Of a stretch of 53,565 nt of DNA, positions 6,855-15,023 are shown piece by piece. Both the position numbers and the translations under genes were made by a program. This stretch comes from Gemmatimonadota bacterium (GTDB taxonomy: Bacteria; Gemmatimonadota; Gemmatimonadetes; Gemmatimonadales; Gemmatimonadaceae): positions 1 to 53,565 of the forward strand of contig JARIEV010000006.1 of the NCBI GenBank assembly GCA_031127225.1, written 5' to 3'. Within the stretch, counting starts at the first letter, position 1, and each line of letters starts with the position of its first letter. The notes under the pieces were generated by a model, which did not search any database, was not told the origin of the DNA, and saw only the letters and a program-made list of their open reading frames with translations.

Positions 6855-8171
6855 ATGACGATCATTCAGGCGACAATTCCGCTGTTCTTCCTCGCGCTGA
6901 TCGCCGAACTCGTCTGGACGCACCGACGGGGGCAGCGCTTCTCTCGGCTCAACGACTCCATTGCCGACGTGAGCTGCGGCGTGCTGAGCCAGCTCGCCGG
7001 CATCTTTGACAAAGCGTTGACGCTGGGTGTGTACGTCTGGGTTGCCGCGCAGGCGTCTGTGCAGCAGTGGCTGCCGCGCATTCCTGCGTGGCCGGATCGT
7101 TCAGCGTTCATCAGTGGTGCAGGCGCGCTTGGCTTTGCGATCGATGCGCCGGCGCTGTTCAGCTGGGGCGTCACGTTTTTCCTGGTTGACCTGTGCTTCT
7201 ACTGGTCACACCGGATGGCGCATGAGGTCAACCTCCTCTGGGCCGGGCATGTGGTGCACCACCAGAGCGAGGAGTACAACCTCGCGGTGGCGATCCGTCA
7301 GGCCACGATCGGCAAGCTGTTCACCTGGATGTTCTACATACCGCTCGCGCTCATCGGGGTGCCCGTTCGCCTCTTTGTGGCGTGCTACGGCATCAACCTG
7401 ATCTACCAGTTCGTGCTGCATACCCGTGCGGTGGGCAAGTTGGGCGCGCCCATCGAAGGGGTGATGAATACGCCGAGCCATCATCGGGTGCACCATGGGG
7501 TGAATCCGAAGTATCAGGATCGCAACTACGCCGGTGTGTTCATTGTTTTCGACAAGTGGTTTGGCACCTTCGAGGTCGAGGATGAGGCGGAACCGGTGGT
7601 GTACGGGGTGACCAAGCCGTTGGAGAGCTGGAACCCGGTGACGGCCAACCTGCAGGTGTTCCGCTACCTGTGGCAGGACTTGCAACAAGCGAGCCGCTGG
7701 TCGGACCGTGTGCGTCTCGTGTTCGGTCGCCCTGGGTGGCGGCCCGCGGAACTGGGCGGCCCGATCATGCCGGCGGCTGTGTCCGTGCACCGCGTGGAGA
7801 AGTTCGATCCATCGGTCCCGCGTCCGCTGGCCGGGTACGGCGTGCTGCACTTCGTCGTCGCGATAAGCGCGGCGCTGCTGTTGCTGCGTAACGCGTCCAC
7901 TCTCCCCAAACAGGAGACGGCCGCCATGGCCTTCCTGGTTGTCGTCTCCCTCGTTGGCGTGGCCGGCATCTTCGAGCGCGCCAAGTGGACGTGGCCCCTC
8001 GAGACGGCGCGATTGATCGCGTTCGGCGTGATCGGTGGGGCGTTGGTGGCCGCGCAATCCCCCCTCGCCATCTGGGGCTGGGGGAGCATCATCCTCTCCG
8101 TCGGATCGTTTGTCGTGCTGTGGCGCTACCGTGCAGCGTTCACCGAAGTCGCGCTGTCGCCGGTGATGTGA
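6855..8171 (+). CDS. Sterol desaturase/fatty acid hydroxylase family membrane enzyme (alkylglycerol monooxygenase-like)
   Basis: This is a 438-residue integral membrane protein with the three His clusters of the di-iron hydroxylase superfamily: HRMAH (119-123), HVVHH (132-136) and HHRVHH (209-214). The surrounding text, FYWSHRMAHEVNLLWAGHVV and SEEYNLAVAIRQ, is closer to alkylglycerol monooxygenase (TMEM195/AGMO) and related bacterial enzymes than to sterol C5 desaturases. A further C-terminal membrane region (residues 325-430) holds several helices. The expected role is O2-dependent hydroxylation of a lipid in the membrane. Its stop overlaps the start of the next gene (GTGA), indicating coupled translation. 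Confidence 0.85.
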   Translation: MTIIQATIPLFFLALIAELVWTHRRGQRFSRLNDSIADVSCGVLSQLAGIFDKALTLGVYVWVAAQASVQQWLPRIPAWPDRSAFISGAGALGFAIDAPALFSWGVTFFLVDLCFYWSHRMAHEVNLLWAGHVVHHQSEEYNLAVAIRQATIGKLFTWMFYIPLALIGVPVRLFVACYGINLIYQFVLHTRAVGKLGAPIEGVMNTPSHHRVHHGVNPKYQDRNYAGVFIVFDKWFGTFEVEDEAEPVVYGVTKPLESWNPVTANLQVFRYLWQDLQQASRWSDRVRLVFGRPGWRPAELGGPIMPAAVSVHRVEKFDPSVPRPLAGYGVLHFVVAISAALLLLRNASTLPKQETAAMAFLVVVSLVGVAGIFERAKWTWPLETARLIAFGVIGGALVAAQSPLAIWGWGSIILSVGSFVVLWRYRAAFTEVALSPVM

Positions 8172-8524
8172 GACGCGGGCGGACGCGACTCCTCCCTCGA
8201 AATCCGTCGCTCTTCAACTTTCCCGACAAGGCGCGGTTTCTCGCCTTACCCGCCGAGTACCAGCCGCCGGTGGTGGCGGTGATGCGCACGACGCTCGACG
8301 TCACCGCGAGTGGTGTGGCGATTACCATGGGCCTGGTGCAGGTGCTACTCTGGCGCGCCGCCTTCGGCACCGTGCCGCGCGGCGCGCAGGTGGTGCTGCT
8401 GCTGCTCACGCTGCTCCTGGGGCCCGGGATCCTGCTCTCGGTCACGCGCGTGAGCGCGGCGGTCGAGGCGGCGGAGCGGCGGCTCCGCGATGCGGGCATT
8501 TCGCGGACCGGAAAGGCGAAGTGA
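8168..8524 (+). CDS. Small membrane protein, resembling the C-terminal half of DUF1648 proteins
   Basis: This 118-residue protein starts at GTG 8168, overlapping the hydroxylase stop by four bases. It begins with an NPSLFNFPDKARFLALPAEY segment and then has two hydrophobic helices (SGVAITMGLVQVLLW and AQVVLLLLTLLLGPGILLSV) before a charged tail. The PNK-type segment plus paired helices resembles the second half of DUF1648-type proteins, from memory; the N-terminal DUF1648 signature is missing. It could be a short family member or a 5'-truncated one. The tight overlap says it is translated with the hydroxylase. Function unknown. Confidence 0.6.
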   Translation: MRRGRTRLLPRNPSLFNFPDKARFLALPAEYQPPVVAVMRTTLDVTASGVAITMGLVQVLLWRAAFGTVPRGAQVVLLLLTLLLGPGILLSVTRVSAAVEAAERRLRDAGISRTGKAK

Positions 8525-8577
8525 AACGATAGCGATTCGGTAGTTTCACTTCTCCTTAGTAGTCGATGACTTGCCTG

Positions 8578-8642
8578 ACCGAATACTCTATACAACGCAC
8601 GACACAATAGTATATAATTAATTCGACTGAATAGTCTATAGA
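8578..8642 (+). promoter_or_regulatory. AT-rich promoter with repeated operator-like motif before the Fic gene
   Basis: This stretch is much richer in A and T than the rest of the window. TATAAT lies at 8613-8618 with no clear -35. Two 17-bp direct repeats, 8578-8594 and 8626-8642, share the pattern AC(C/T)GAATA(C/G)TCTATA(C/G)A with three differences. One lies upstream of the -10 and one overlaps the transcription start, a good place for an autorepressor. The N-terminal domain of the downstream protein, of an antitoxin-repressor type, is an obvious candidate to bind here. Confidence 0.5.
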
Positions 8643-8661
8643 TCTTCCCTCGGACTGCACG

Positions 8662-10221
8662 ATGACGTCTCCCCCGAGCCCAGCCCAGCGCCGTCTGACC
8701 AGCGCCCTCCGGAGCCTCAAGGCACTGCAGGACCGCGGGCAGGTCGTCATGCAGTCGGAGGACCTCGAACGCCGGGAGCGGGAGGCCCTCGTCGGCGCAG
8801 GCTTTCTCCGGCGCGTCGTGAAAGGGTGGTATTTGGTCTCGCGCCCCGGCGACGAGCGCGGCGACACCACCGCGTGGTTCGCCGCCCTGCGCGACTTCGT
8901 TGCCGGCTACTGCCATGCCCGATTTGGCAACGCGTGGCACGTTGCCCCCGCCTACTCCATTCTGGTGCAAACGGGAGCGACGGTCCTGCCGAGACAGGTG
9001 ATCATCCACACACCGCTCGGCGGAAACAAGACCCTCGACCTTCCGGGGAGCTGCTCACTCCTGCCCTACCGGGCAGAGCTCCCACCGAACGACCAGATCG
9101 AGGTGCGCGGTGGCCTCCGCGTGCTGGCGCTCCCCGTGGCACTCACCAGGGTATCCGAACACTTCTTCCACACGTCGTCGACCGACGCGCAGATCGCGCT
9201 GGCCGGCATGCGGGATGTCTCGGACCTCAATCGGGAGCTCCTTGCGGGCGGCCGGAGTGTCGTTGCGGGCCGCCTCGCCGGCGCGTTCCGCGCGGTCGGA
9301 CGGCCGGAGCTCGCCGACGACGTCGTCGGCTCCATGCGCGCCGCCGGATACACGGTGCAGGAAGACAACCCATTCGCGATGGCGCCCCCAGTATTGCGAA
9401 TGACGCGCTTGGCCTCCCCGTACGTACATCGTTTGCAGTTGATGTGGCGCACCATGCGCGAGGAGGTGTTACGCCACATGCCAGAGGCGCCGGGACTCCC
9501 GGGGAATGTCGAGGCGTACCTTGCCGAAGTTGAAGAGCACTACCGCGCCGACGCGTACCACTCGCTCTCCATCGAAGGATATCGCGTCACCGACGCGTTG
9601 ATCGAACGTGTCGCCTCCGGACACTGGAACCCCGAGGACCACGCGAGGGACAAGGACGCACGGGATGCCATGGCGGCTCACGGCTATTGGCGCGCGTTCG
9701 CGGCAGTACAGACGTCTCTCCGCAGAATTCTCGCCGCAGAGAACGCCGGCGACATCGCGCGCGCCGAGCATGGCGCGTGGTACCGCGAGCTCTTCAGCCC
9801 AAGCGTCGGCGCTGGCATCCTCTCAACAGCCGACCTCGCGGGATACCGGAACGCCCCCGTCTTCATCAAGCACGCGGCACACGTGCCGCCCCCGCGCGAG
9901 GCGGTCCGCGAGCTGATGCCCGCGCTCTTCGACCTCCTCGCCCAAGAGCCGTCGGCCGCCGTCCGTGCCGTCCTGGGCCATTTCTGCTTCGTGTTCATCC
10001 ACCCCTACCTTGACGGCAACGGCCGCATGGGGCGGTTCCTCATGAACGCCATGCTGGCCTCCGGCGGCTACCCGTGGACCATCATCCGGGTCGACTGGCG
10101 CGACCGGTACATGGCGGCCTTGGACGCCGCGAGCAGCCGGGGCGACATCGGCCCGTTCGCCGAGTTCGTCGCCGCCGCCGTGCAGGCCAAGGCTCCCGCG
10201 GCGCCGCCGGCTGGCGCGTAG
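8662..10221 (+). CDS. Fic-domain (AMPylase-type) protein with AbiEi-like N-terminal domain
   Basis: This is a 519-residue protein. Residues 1-205 resemble the AbiEi antitoxin fold: a winged-helix start (LTSALRSLKALQDRGQVVMQ, LVGAGFLRRVVKGWYLV), then TLDLPGSCSLLPYRAELPP. Residues 270-500 form a Fic domain with the active loop HPYLDGNGRMGR starting at His447. An inhibitory (S/T)xxxE(G/N) motif, SLSIEG, has its Glu at 305, so activity is self-restrained as in class II Fic enzymes. Fic enzymes transfer AMP from ATP to a protein hydroxyl. The N-domain may bind DNA and control its own promoter. The gene stands alone, with an AT-rich upstream region, and ends next to a tRNA gene, which hints at acquisition. 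The target is unknown. Confidence 0.88.
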   Translation: MTSPPSPAQRRLTSALRSLKALQDRGQVVMQSEDLERREREALVGAGFLRRVVKGWYLVSRPGDERGDTTAWFAALRDFVAGYCHARFGNAWHVAPAYSILVQTGATVLPRQVIIHTPLGGNKTLDLPGSCSLLPYRAELPPNDQIEVRGGLRVLALPVALTRVSEHFFHTSSTDAQIALAGMRDVSDLNRELLAGGRSVVAGRLAGAFRAVGRPELADDVVGSMRAAGYTVQEDNPFAMAPPVLRMTRLASPYVHRLQLMWRTMREEVLRHMPEAPGLPGNVEAYLAEVEEHYRADAYHSLSIEGYRVTDALIERVASGHWNPEDHARDKDARDAMAAHGYWRAFAAVQTSLRRILAAENAGDIARAEHGAWYRELFSPSVGAGILSTADLAGYRNAPVFIKHAAHVPPPREAVRELMPALFDLLAQEPSAAVRAVLGHFCFVFIHPYLDGNGRMGRFLMNAMLASGGYPWTIIRVDWRDRYMAALDAASSRGDIGPFAEFVAAAVQAKAPAAPPAGA

Positions 10222-10234
10222 GAAGGGAAAACGC

Positions 10235-10269
10235 AAAACGGCGCGCCGACCGAGGTCAGCGCGCCGTTT
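10235..10269. terminator. Bidirectional hairpin terminator between the Fic gene and tRNA-Phe
   Basis: An 11-bp perfect stem (10236-10246 with 10259-10269) encloses a 12-nt loop. Read leftward it is followed by TTTTGCG, so it terminates the tRNA-Phe transcript. Read rightward, TTT ends the stem, giving weaker termination for the Fic gene. Confidence 0.75.
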
Positions 10270-10280
10270 ACCGTACTCAG

Positions 10281-10353
<73 letters not shown>

Positions 10354-10455
10354 GATCCACCTACAGACTCGCACGCTAACCGATCTGGGGGCCTTTCCGC
10401 AAGCGCTCCCCGCGCCACGCACACCCCGCGCGCCGCCACCGGCCGCGCGCCGCGA

Positions 10456-10851
10456 TCACACCGGCTTCGTCGCCGTCGCCGTAATGATGCTCTTCAACCC
10501 GCCGCGCACGTTGAAATCCCCCACCACGGTCATCGTGTGCGGGTTGCACGCCGCCACGAGGTCGTCCAGGATCGTGTTCACCGCCCGCTCATAGAAAATG
10601 CCGTCGTTGCGGAAGCTCCAGAAGTACAACTTCAGGCTCTTCAGCTCGAGGCACAATGCGGCCGGCTGGTACGTGATCCGGATCGTCGCGAAGTCGGGCG
10701 CGCCCCCTTCCAGCAGGCGCAGCTCCACAGCATCGGTCTCGACGCCACCTAGCGGACAGAGCGACGTAAACTCCGTCGTCTCCATGAAAATTTCGTACTT
10801 CCGATCCGCGTAGGGATTCGGAAACGTCTCGAGCAGTTGAGGCTTGGGCAT
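10456..10851 (-). CDS. queF: NADPH-dependent 7-cyano-7-deazaguanine reductase (preQ0 reductase)
   Basis: This 131-residue protein is a unimodular QueF, which reduces the nitrile of preQ0 to preQ1 in queuosine synthesis. The signature parts are present: EFTSLCP with catalytic Cys32, PDFATIRITYQP, ELKSLKLYFWSFRNDG with the QueF substrate motif, and VVGDFNVRGGL. The unusual part is between LCP and PDFAT. Relatives such as B. subtilis QueF have four residues there; here about 18 (LGGVETDAVELRLLEGGA) separate the catalytic Cys from the next strand. The gene sits 30 bp downstream of the rhomboid gene. Other queuosine genes are not in the window. Confidence 0.92.
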   Translation of the reverse strand: MPKPQLLETFPNPYADRKYEIFMETTEFTSLCPLGGVETDAVELRLLEGGAPDFATIRITYQPAALCLELKSLKLYFWSFRNDGIFYERAVNTILDDLVAACNPHTMTVVGDFNVRGGLKSIITATATKPV

Positions 10852-10881
10852 CCCCGAATGTAGACGGATGCGCCGTCGATG

Positions 10882-11802
10882 TCAGCTTTGGTCCCGCAGC
10901 CGCTTCGACCACTCGTCCAGCAGCAGCCGCTCGGCCGGCGTCAGGCTCGACATCCCTTCGGCCGCGATCTTGTCCAGCACCGCGTCCAGCGCGGTCCGCG
11001 GGTGCGGCGCCACCGCCGTCTGCCCGGGCCGCGAGGCCGGACGCGGCTCGGGACGCACGCGACCCACCGCCGCCCGGCTCTGCGCCACGATGTCGTCCAC
11101 CTCCCGCTCGCGCGGCCGCGACGACTTGGGCACCGCACGCGGCGAGTCGTCCCCCTCGTCCGGCACCGACGCGATCCGGCTGCGGAAACGGCCCAAGCTC
11201 CCGGCCCCCGGCGCCCGCAGATACACCCACCCGGCCACCATGCCGCCGATGTGCGCCGCGTACGCCGTCCCGCCCAGGCTCCCCGAATCCACCACGGCCA
11301 TCGTGATGTTGATCAGCGCCATGAAGACCACCAGCCACTTCACCTTCATCGGCACCACACCGAAGAACAGCACTTCGTCGTCGGGCCACCGCGAGGCATA
11401 GGCCACCGCCACGCCAAGGATCGCCGCCGACGCCCCCACCAGCGTGCCGCCGTTGCGCTGGAACATGTAGTGAAACGCCCAGCCACCAAGGCCGCACCAC
11501 AGGTAGTACCACACGAAGGTGCTGCTCCCCCACGCGCGCTCCACCCGCGGGCCGAACAACCACAGCGTCCACATGTTCAACAGCAGGTGCATCAGGCCAC
11601 CGTGCACGAACATGTACGTGGCCACCGTCCACAACGAACGGGACGCGAGATCGCCGGCCGAATAGCCGAGCCACTGCGCCATGTTCGCGTCGCCCACCAA
11701 CGTCGCCTGCACGAAATACACGCCCACACACAACCCGATCAGCCAATACACGGCCTGCGGGTTCCGGGGCGGATCAAAATCGTCGTACGTGACGTAGGCC
11801 AT
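10882..11802 (-). CDS. Rhomboid-family intramembrane serine protease
   Basis: This 306-residue protein has six membrane helices in residues 18-195. The catalytic dyad is visible as GASAAILG (Ser125) and AHIGGM (His near 184). HGGLMHLLLNMWTLWLFGP supplies the conserved HxxxN region. The C-terminal 100 residues are soluble, Arg/Pro-rich and end in SLTPAERLLLDEWSKRL, a short conserved helical tail found behind the rhomboid core in several phyla. Rhomboids cut single-pass membrane proteins inside the bilayer; no substrate can be proposed. It lies between ddl and queF on one transcript (45 and 30 bp gaps). Confidence 0.9.
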   Translation of the reverse strand: MAYVTYDDFDPPRNPQAVYWLIGLCVGVYFVQATLVGDANMAQWLGYSAGDLASRSLWTVATYMFVHGGLMHLLLNMWTLWLFGPRVERAWGSSTFVWYYLWCGLGGWAFHYMFQRNGGTLVGASAAILGVAVAYASRWPDDEVLFFGVVPMKVKWLVVFMALINITMAVVDSGSLGGTAYAAHIGGMVAGWVYLRAPGAGSLGRFRSRIASVPDEGDDSPRAVPKSSRPREREVDDIVAQSRAAVGRVRPEPRPASRPGQTAVAPHPRTALDAVLDKIAAEGMSSLTPAERLLLDEWSKRLRDQS

Positions 11803-11847
11803 GACAGGACGCGAAAAGACGCGGGAAAATCTGTGGAATCAACGACC

Positions 11848-12876
11848 TCAGCGCGCCTGCCGATCCCGGGACGTGAGCGCCAACCGCACGATGCGCTCAC
11901 AGAGATCGGGAAACAAGACACCGGCCGCCGCCGCCGCCTGCGGAATGAGGCTCGTCGGCGTCATCCCGGGCAACGTGTTCGCTTCCAGACACCACGGCCG
12001 TCCCTCGGGGTCCAGCCGGAAATCGATCCGGGCGTACCCCCCCAGCTTGAGCGCCGCAAACGCCCGTTGGGCCTGATCCGCCAGCGTCACCGCGAGCTCG
12101 GGAGATAGTTCGGCCACGAACTCCTGCGCCATCCCCGGCGTGTACTTGCACTCGTAGTCGTACAGCTCCTTCACCGGCACGATCTCGATCGTGGGGAGAA
12201 CGTCGTCTCCCACGATGCCCACCGTGAGCTCCCGGCCAGGCACGAACCGCTCCACCATCACCTCGTCGTCGTACCGGAACGCCTCGGCCACCGCCGCCGC
12301 CAGCGCCTCCGGCGCGCGCACGATGGACAGCCCCACCGTGCTCCCCTGCTTCGACGGCTTCACCACCACGGGCCACGACAGACGCCGCCCCACCTCATCG
12401 GCGTCCATCTCCCCGTCGCGTGGTGCCATAATCCAGTCGGCGGTCATCACCCCGGCCGCCCGCAGCACCACCTTGGTGAGATGCTTGTCCATCGCCAGCG
12501 CACTCGCCAGGTGGCCACTGCCGGTGTACGGCACCCCCACGAGATCGAGCAGCGCCTGCACGGTGCCGTCCTCCCCCTGCCCGCCGTGCAGCGCCAGAAA
12601 CACGCAGTCGGTATCGGTCACTCCGGGCATGGTGCCCAACTCGGGGGACAACGACGGGGAGGCCAGGCCGGCCAGCGCATCGAGCGACGGCGGCGCACTC
12701 CCCACCCCCGCCGCCAGCAACGCACGCTCGGTCTCGCGCGTGAGCACACCCTCGGCGGGATCGAGGCACGTCACGGTGTGGCCCCGCTCGCGCAGCGCGG
12801 CGGCAATACGCAGCCCCGACGACAGGGACACCTCACGTTCGGCCGATACGCCGCCCAGCAGCACAGTGATTCGCAT
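11848..12876 (-). CDS. ddl: D-alanine--D-alanine ligase
   Basis: This 342-residue ATP-grasp ligase joins two D-Ala for peptidoglycan precursors in the cytoplasm. Visible family marks are ITVLLGGVSAEREVSLSSG at the N-terminus, LALHGGQGEDGTVQALLDL, YTGSGHLASALAMDKHLTK, VKPSKQGSTVGLS, CKYTPG in the omega loop with the Tyr typical of true D-Ala-D-Ala ligases, and EANTLPGMTPTSLIPQAA at the end. The Tyr argues against a D-lactate-forming Van-type enzyme. The length is normal. The ATG at 12876 begins the protein directly at the conserved strand. It is the only peptidoglycan gene in the window. Confidence 0.96.
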   Translation of the reverse strand: MRITVLLGGVSAEREVSLSSGLRIAAALRERGHTVTCLDPAEGVLTRETERALLAAGVGSAPPSLDALAGLASPSLSPELGTMPGVTDTDCVFLALHGGQGEDGTVQALLDLVGVPYTGSGHLASALAMDKHLTKVVLRAAGVMTADWIMAPRDGEMDADEVGRRLSWPVVVKPSKQGSTVGLSIVRAPEALAAAVAEAFRYDDEVMVERFVPGRELTVGIVGDDVLPTIEIVPVKELYDYECKYTPGMAQEFVAELSPELAVTLADQAQRAFAALKLGGYARIDFRLDPEGRPWCLEANTLPGMTPTSLIPQAAAAAGVLFPDLCERIVRLALTSRDRQAR

Positions 12877-12933
12877 CCGCGAAAACTACACGAATCACTC
12901 CCTGAAGCAGGCGCTCGGCGTCGCCGGTCCGGC

Positions 12934-13254
12934 TCAGTGCGCTTCGGTCACGCTCAGGGCGTACTCCACCACCTGCGACAGCATCGTGTCATCCGGAATG
13001 CGCTCCCAGTCCCGCAGCATGATCACGCGGTCGTAGGCATCGATCGTCATGACCCGTCCGATCTGCGGCGCCGTCGCATCAATCGCGATCCACGCCTGCC
13101 AAAGCGTCAACCCGTGCGTGTTCAACGCCACGCCATGGGCATCTTCCCACGTAGACGGACGGGGGTCGGCAAGCAGCGCCGCCAGACGGCCACGGCTGAA
13201 GTCGCGCAACGGCGCACCGCGCGCATCCGTGAACCGGTCGAGTACGTTGAGCAT
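12934..13254 (-). CDS. Conserved-looking hypothetical protein
   Basis: This 106-residue soluble protein is of no family I recognise. It begins MLNVLDRFTDARGAPLRDFS and holds ALNTHGLTLWQAWIAIDAT, IGRVMTIDAYDRVIMLRDWE and DDTMLSQVVEYALSVTEAH. It has mixed alpha/beta character with no signal peptide, membrane helix or metal motif. A longer reading from 13329 exists, but its extra residues are Pro/Cys-rich and unlike protein, so the ATG at 13254 was chosen. It lies between cystathionine beta-synthase and ddl on the same strand, with gaps of 103 and 57 bp. Confidence 0.6.
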   Translation of the reverse strand: MLNVLDRFTDARGAPLRDFSRGRLAALLADPRPSTWEDAHGVALNTHGLTLWQAWIAIDATAPQIGRVMTIDAYDRVIMLRDWERIPDDTMLSQVVEYALSVTEAH

Positions 13255-13357
13255 GAGGGGAGAAACGGGACACCGGACGGACGGCGCGCCTGGGCACAGG
13301 CCACGCTCCGTGCAAGGGAGACGTGGCAACCGCGCCGAGGTAACGGTCGCGCGACAA

Positions 13358-14791
13358 TTACCGGCGCATCAGGTGCTCGAGCACGTCGAACCGGGTCACA
13401 ATGCCCTGCACCACGCCGTCTTTCTTCATCAGCACGGCCCGGTTGGACTTCGACAGCAGCTTCGCCACGCTCTCCACCGGCTGATCGCTCTCGACCACCG
13501 GGAACGGCTGGTCCATCACGTCGCTCACGGTCTGATCGAGGACCTTCGGATCGGCCAGCGACTGCGACGTGAGCTGCGATTCGGCCACGCTGCCGATGCA
13601 CACGGCACCGTCCATCACGGGCACCTGCGACACGTTGTGCAGCGCCATCAGACGGATCGCCTGCCGCACACTCGCCCCGGGCGCCACACTCACCATGGCC
13701 GGCGCGCTGCTGTCCTTCGTGCCCAACACCGCTTCGATGGTGGTGGGCGACGCATCCAGCATCTGGTTTTCGCGCATCCACTCGTCGTTGAACACCTTGC
13801 TGAGATACCGCTCGCCGGTGTCGCAGAGAAAGGTGACCACGCACGCCTCGGGGTCATCCAGCCGACGCGCCACGTTCATCGCCGCATGCGCAATCATGCC
13901 GGCCGATCCACCCACGAAGATCCCCTCTTCGCGCGTGAGCCGACGCGCCATGCCGAAGGCATCCTTGTCGCTCACCGAGATGAACTCGTCGATCACGCCC
14001 ATATCGAGCGTGAGCGGCACGCAGTCCTGCCCCACCCCTTCCACCTTGTATGGCGCGCCGGTGGGGTGCCCCTCGCCCTTGCTGCGCCACAGTTCGGCCA
14101 GCACCGATCCCATGGGATCGGCCGCCACGATCTTGATGTTCGGGTTCTTGCTCTTGAGGTAGCGCGCCACCCCCGTGAGCGTACCGCCCGTGCCGGCGCC
14201 GGCCACGAAGTGCGTGATGCGCCCGTCGGTCTGCTCCCAGATCTCGGGACCCGTGGTGGCCATGTGTGCCGCCGGATTGGCCGGGTTCTCGAACTGCCCC
14301 GCCAGCACCGCGCCCGGCGTTTCGCGCACAATGCGCTTGGCCATCATCACGTAGTTCTGCGGATGATCGTGCGGAACCGCCGTGGGCGTGATGATCACTT
14401 CGGCACCGAACGCCTTCAGCAGGCGCACTTTTTCCTGCGACATCTTGTCGGGCATCGTGAAGATGCACTTGTACCCCTTGAGCGCCGCCGCGATGGCCAG
14501 CCCCACGCCGGTGTTGCCGCTGGTGGCCTCCACGATCGTGCCCCCCGGCTTGAGCGTCCCGGCGCGCTCGTGCGATTCGATCATCGGCAGCCCCACTCGG
14601 TCCTTCACGCTGCCGCCCGGGTTGAAGAAGTCCGCCTTGCCATACAGGGGCGTCCGGATCCCGCGCGCCACTCTCGCCAGCCGGATCATCGGCGTCCAGC
14701 CAATGGTTTCCAACACGTTGCCGTAGGGGCGACGGTGCCGAATGTGTTCTTCCGTCACGGTCGTATCGGGAGTCGCCGGGGTGGTGGGCAT
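13358..14791 (-). CDS. Cystathionine beta-synthase (PLP enzyme with C-terminal CBS pair)
   Basis: This is a 477-residue protein. Residues 20-340 form the fold II PLP enzyme: NVLETIGWTPMIRL, FFNPGGSVKDR with PLP-binding Lys63, VEATSGNTGVGLA, GTGGTLTGVARYLK and FVGGSAGM. Residues 355-475 are two CBS modules (SVRQAIRLMALHNVSQVPV and PVESVAKLLSKSNRAVLM), which bind adenosyl ligands in relatives. The enzyme condenses serine and homocysteine to cystathionine, though related fold II proteins with CBS domains can act as cysteine synthases. The reading frame is open far upstream, but the ATG at 14791 fits the family N-terminus. It begins the leftward run that includes ddl and queF. Confidence 0.9.
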   Translation of the reverse strand: MPTTPATPDTTVTEEHIRHRRPYGNVLETIGWTPMIRLARVARGIRTPLYGKADFFNPGGSVKDRVGLPMIESHERAGTLKPGGTIVEATSGNTGVGLAIAAALKGYKCIFTMPDKMSQEKVRLLKAFGAEVIITPTAVPHDHPQNYVMMAKRIVRETPGAVLAGQFENPANPAAHMATTGPEIWEQTDGRITHFVAGAGTGGTLTGVARYLKSKNPNIKIVAADPMGSVLAELWRSKGEGHPTGAPYKVEGVGQDCVPLTLDMGVIDEFISVSDKDAFGMARRLTREEGIFVGGSAGMIAHAAMNVARRLDDPEACVVTFLCDTGERYLSKVFNDEWMRENQMLDASPTTIEAVLGTKDSSAPAMVSVAPGASVRQAIRLMALHNVSQVPVMDGAVCIGSVAESQLTSQSLADPKVLDQTVSDVMDQPFPVVESDQPVESVAKLLSKSNRAVLMKKDGVVQGIVTRFDVLEHLMRR

Positions 14792-15023
14792 GGCAGAAGT
14801 CGTCTCGGGGGAAGACCCGGGGGCGCGAGGTGCCCGCGGGACAACGGATACGCAGGAAAACACCATCGACAGCGACGGCCGACACGGAACACCGATGGCG
14901 ATGCACCGCCGCCGTGGCACATTGCACGGTAGCTTGTGTCTATACCCATACGCCGGATCGGCACGCCGGTCACTGGCTGGAATGTACACCGTCTCGACCC
15001 CACGTCGGACTCCTCGCATCCCG
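14792..15023. other. Divergent intergenic region
   Basis: This region lies between cystathionine beta-synthase and the Ig-domain metallopeptidase lipoprotein. Open frames on both strands cross it but give low-complexity, arginine-rich text. An alternative ATG for the lipoprotein lies at 14982. TATACCC near 14941-14947 is the only promoter-like spot I see, and it is weak. Confidence 0.3.

Noticed and set aside
10879-12108. Long rightward ORF of 409 codons
   Set aside because: It is antisense to the rhomboid and ddl genes. Its product is His/Arg/Pro-rich with no domain, typical of a GC-rich shadow frame.
11848-12876. Van-type D-Ala-D-lactate ligase
   Set aside because: The omega loop has the Tyr (CKYTPG) of D-Ala-D-Ala ligases, and no vanH or vanX lies nearby.
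13049-14932. Long rightward ORF of 627 codons
   Set aside because: It is antisense to cystathionine beta-synthase and has the low-complexity His/Arg composition of a shadow frame.
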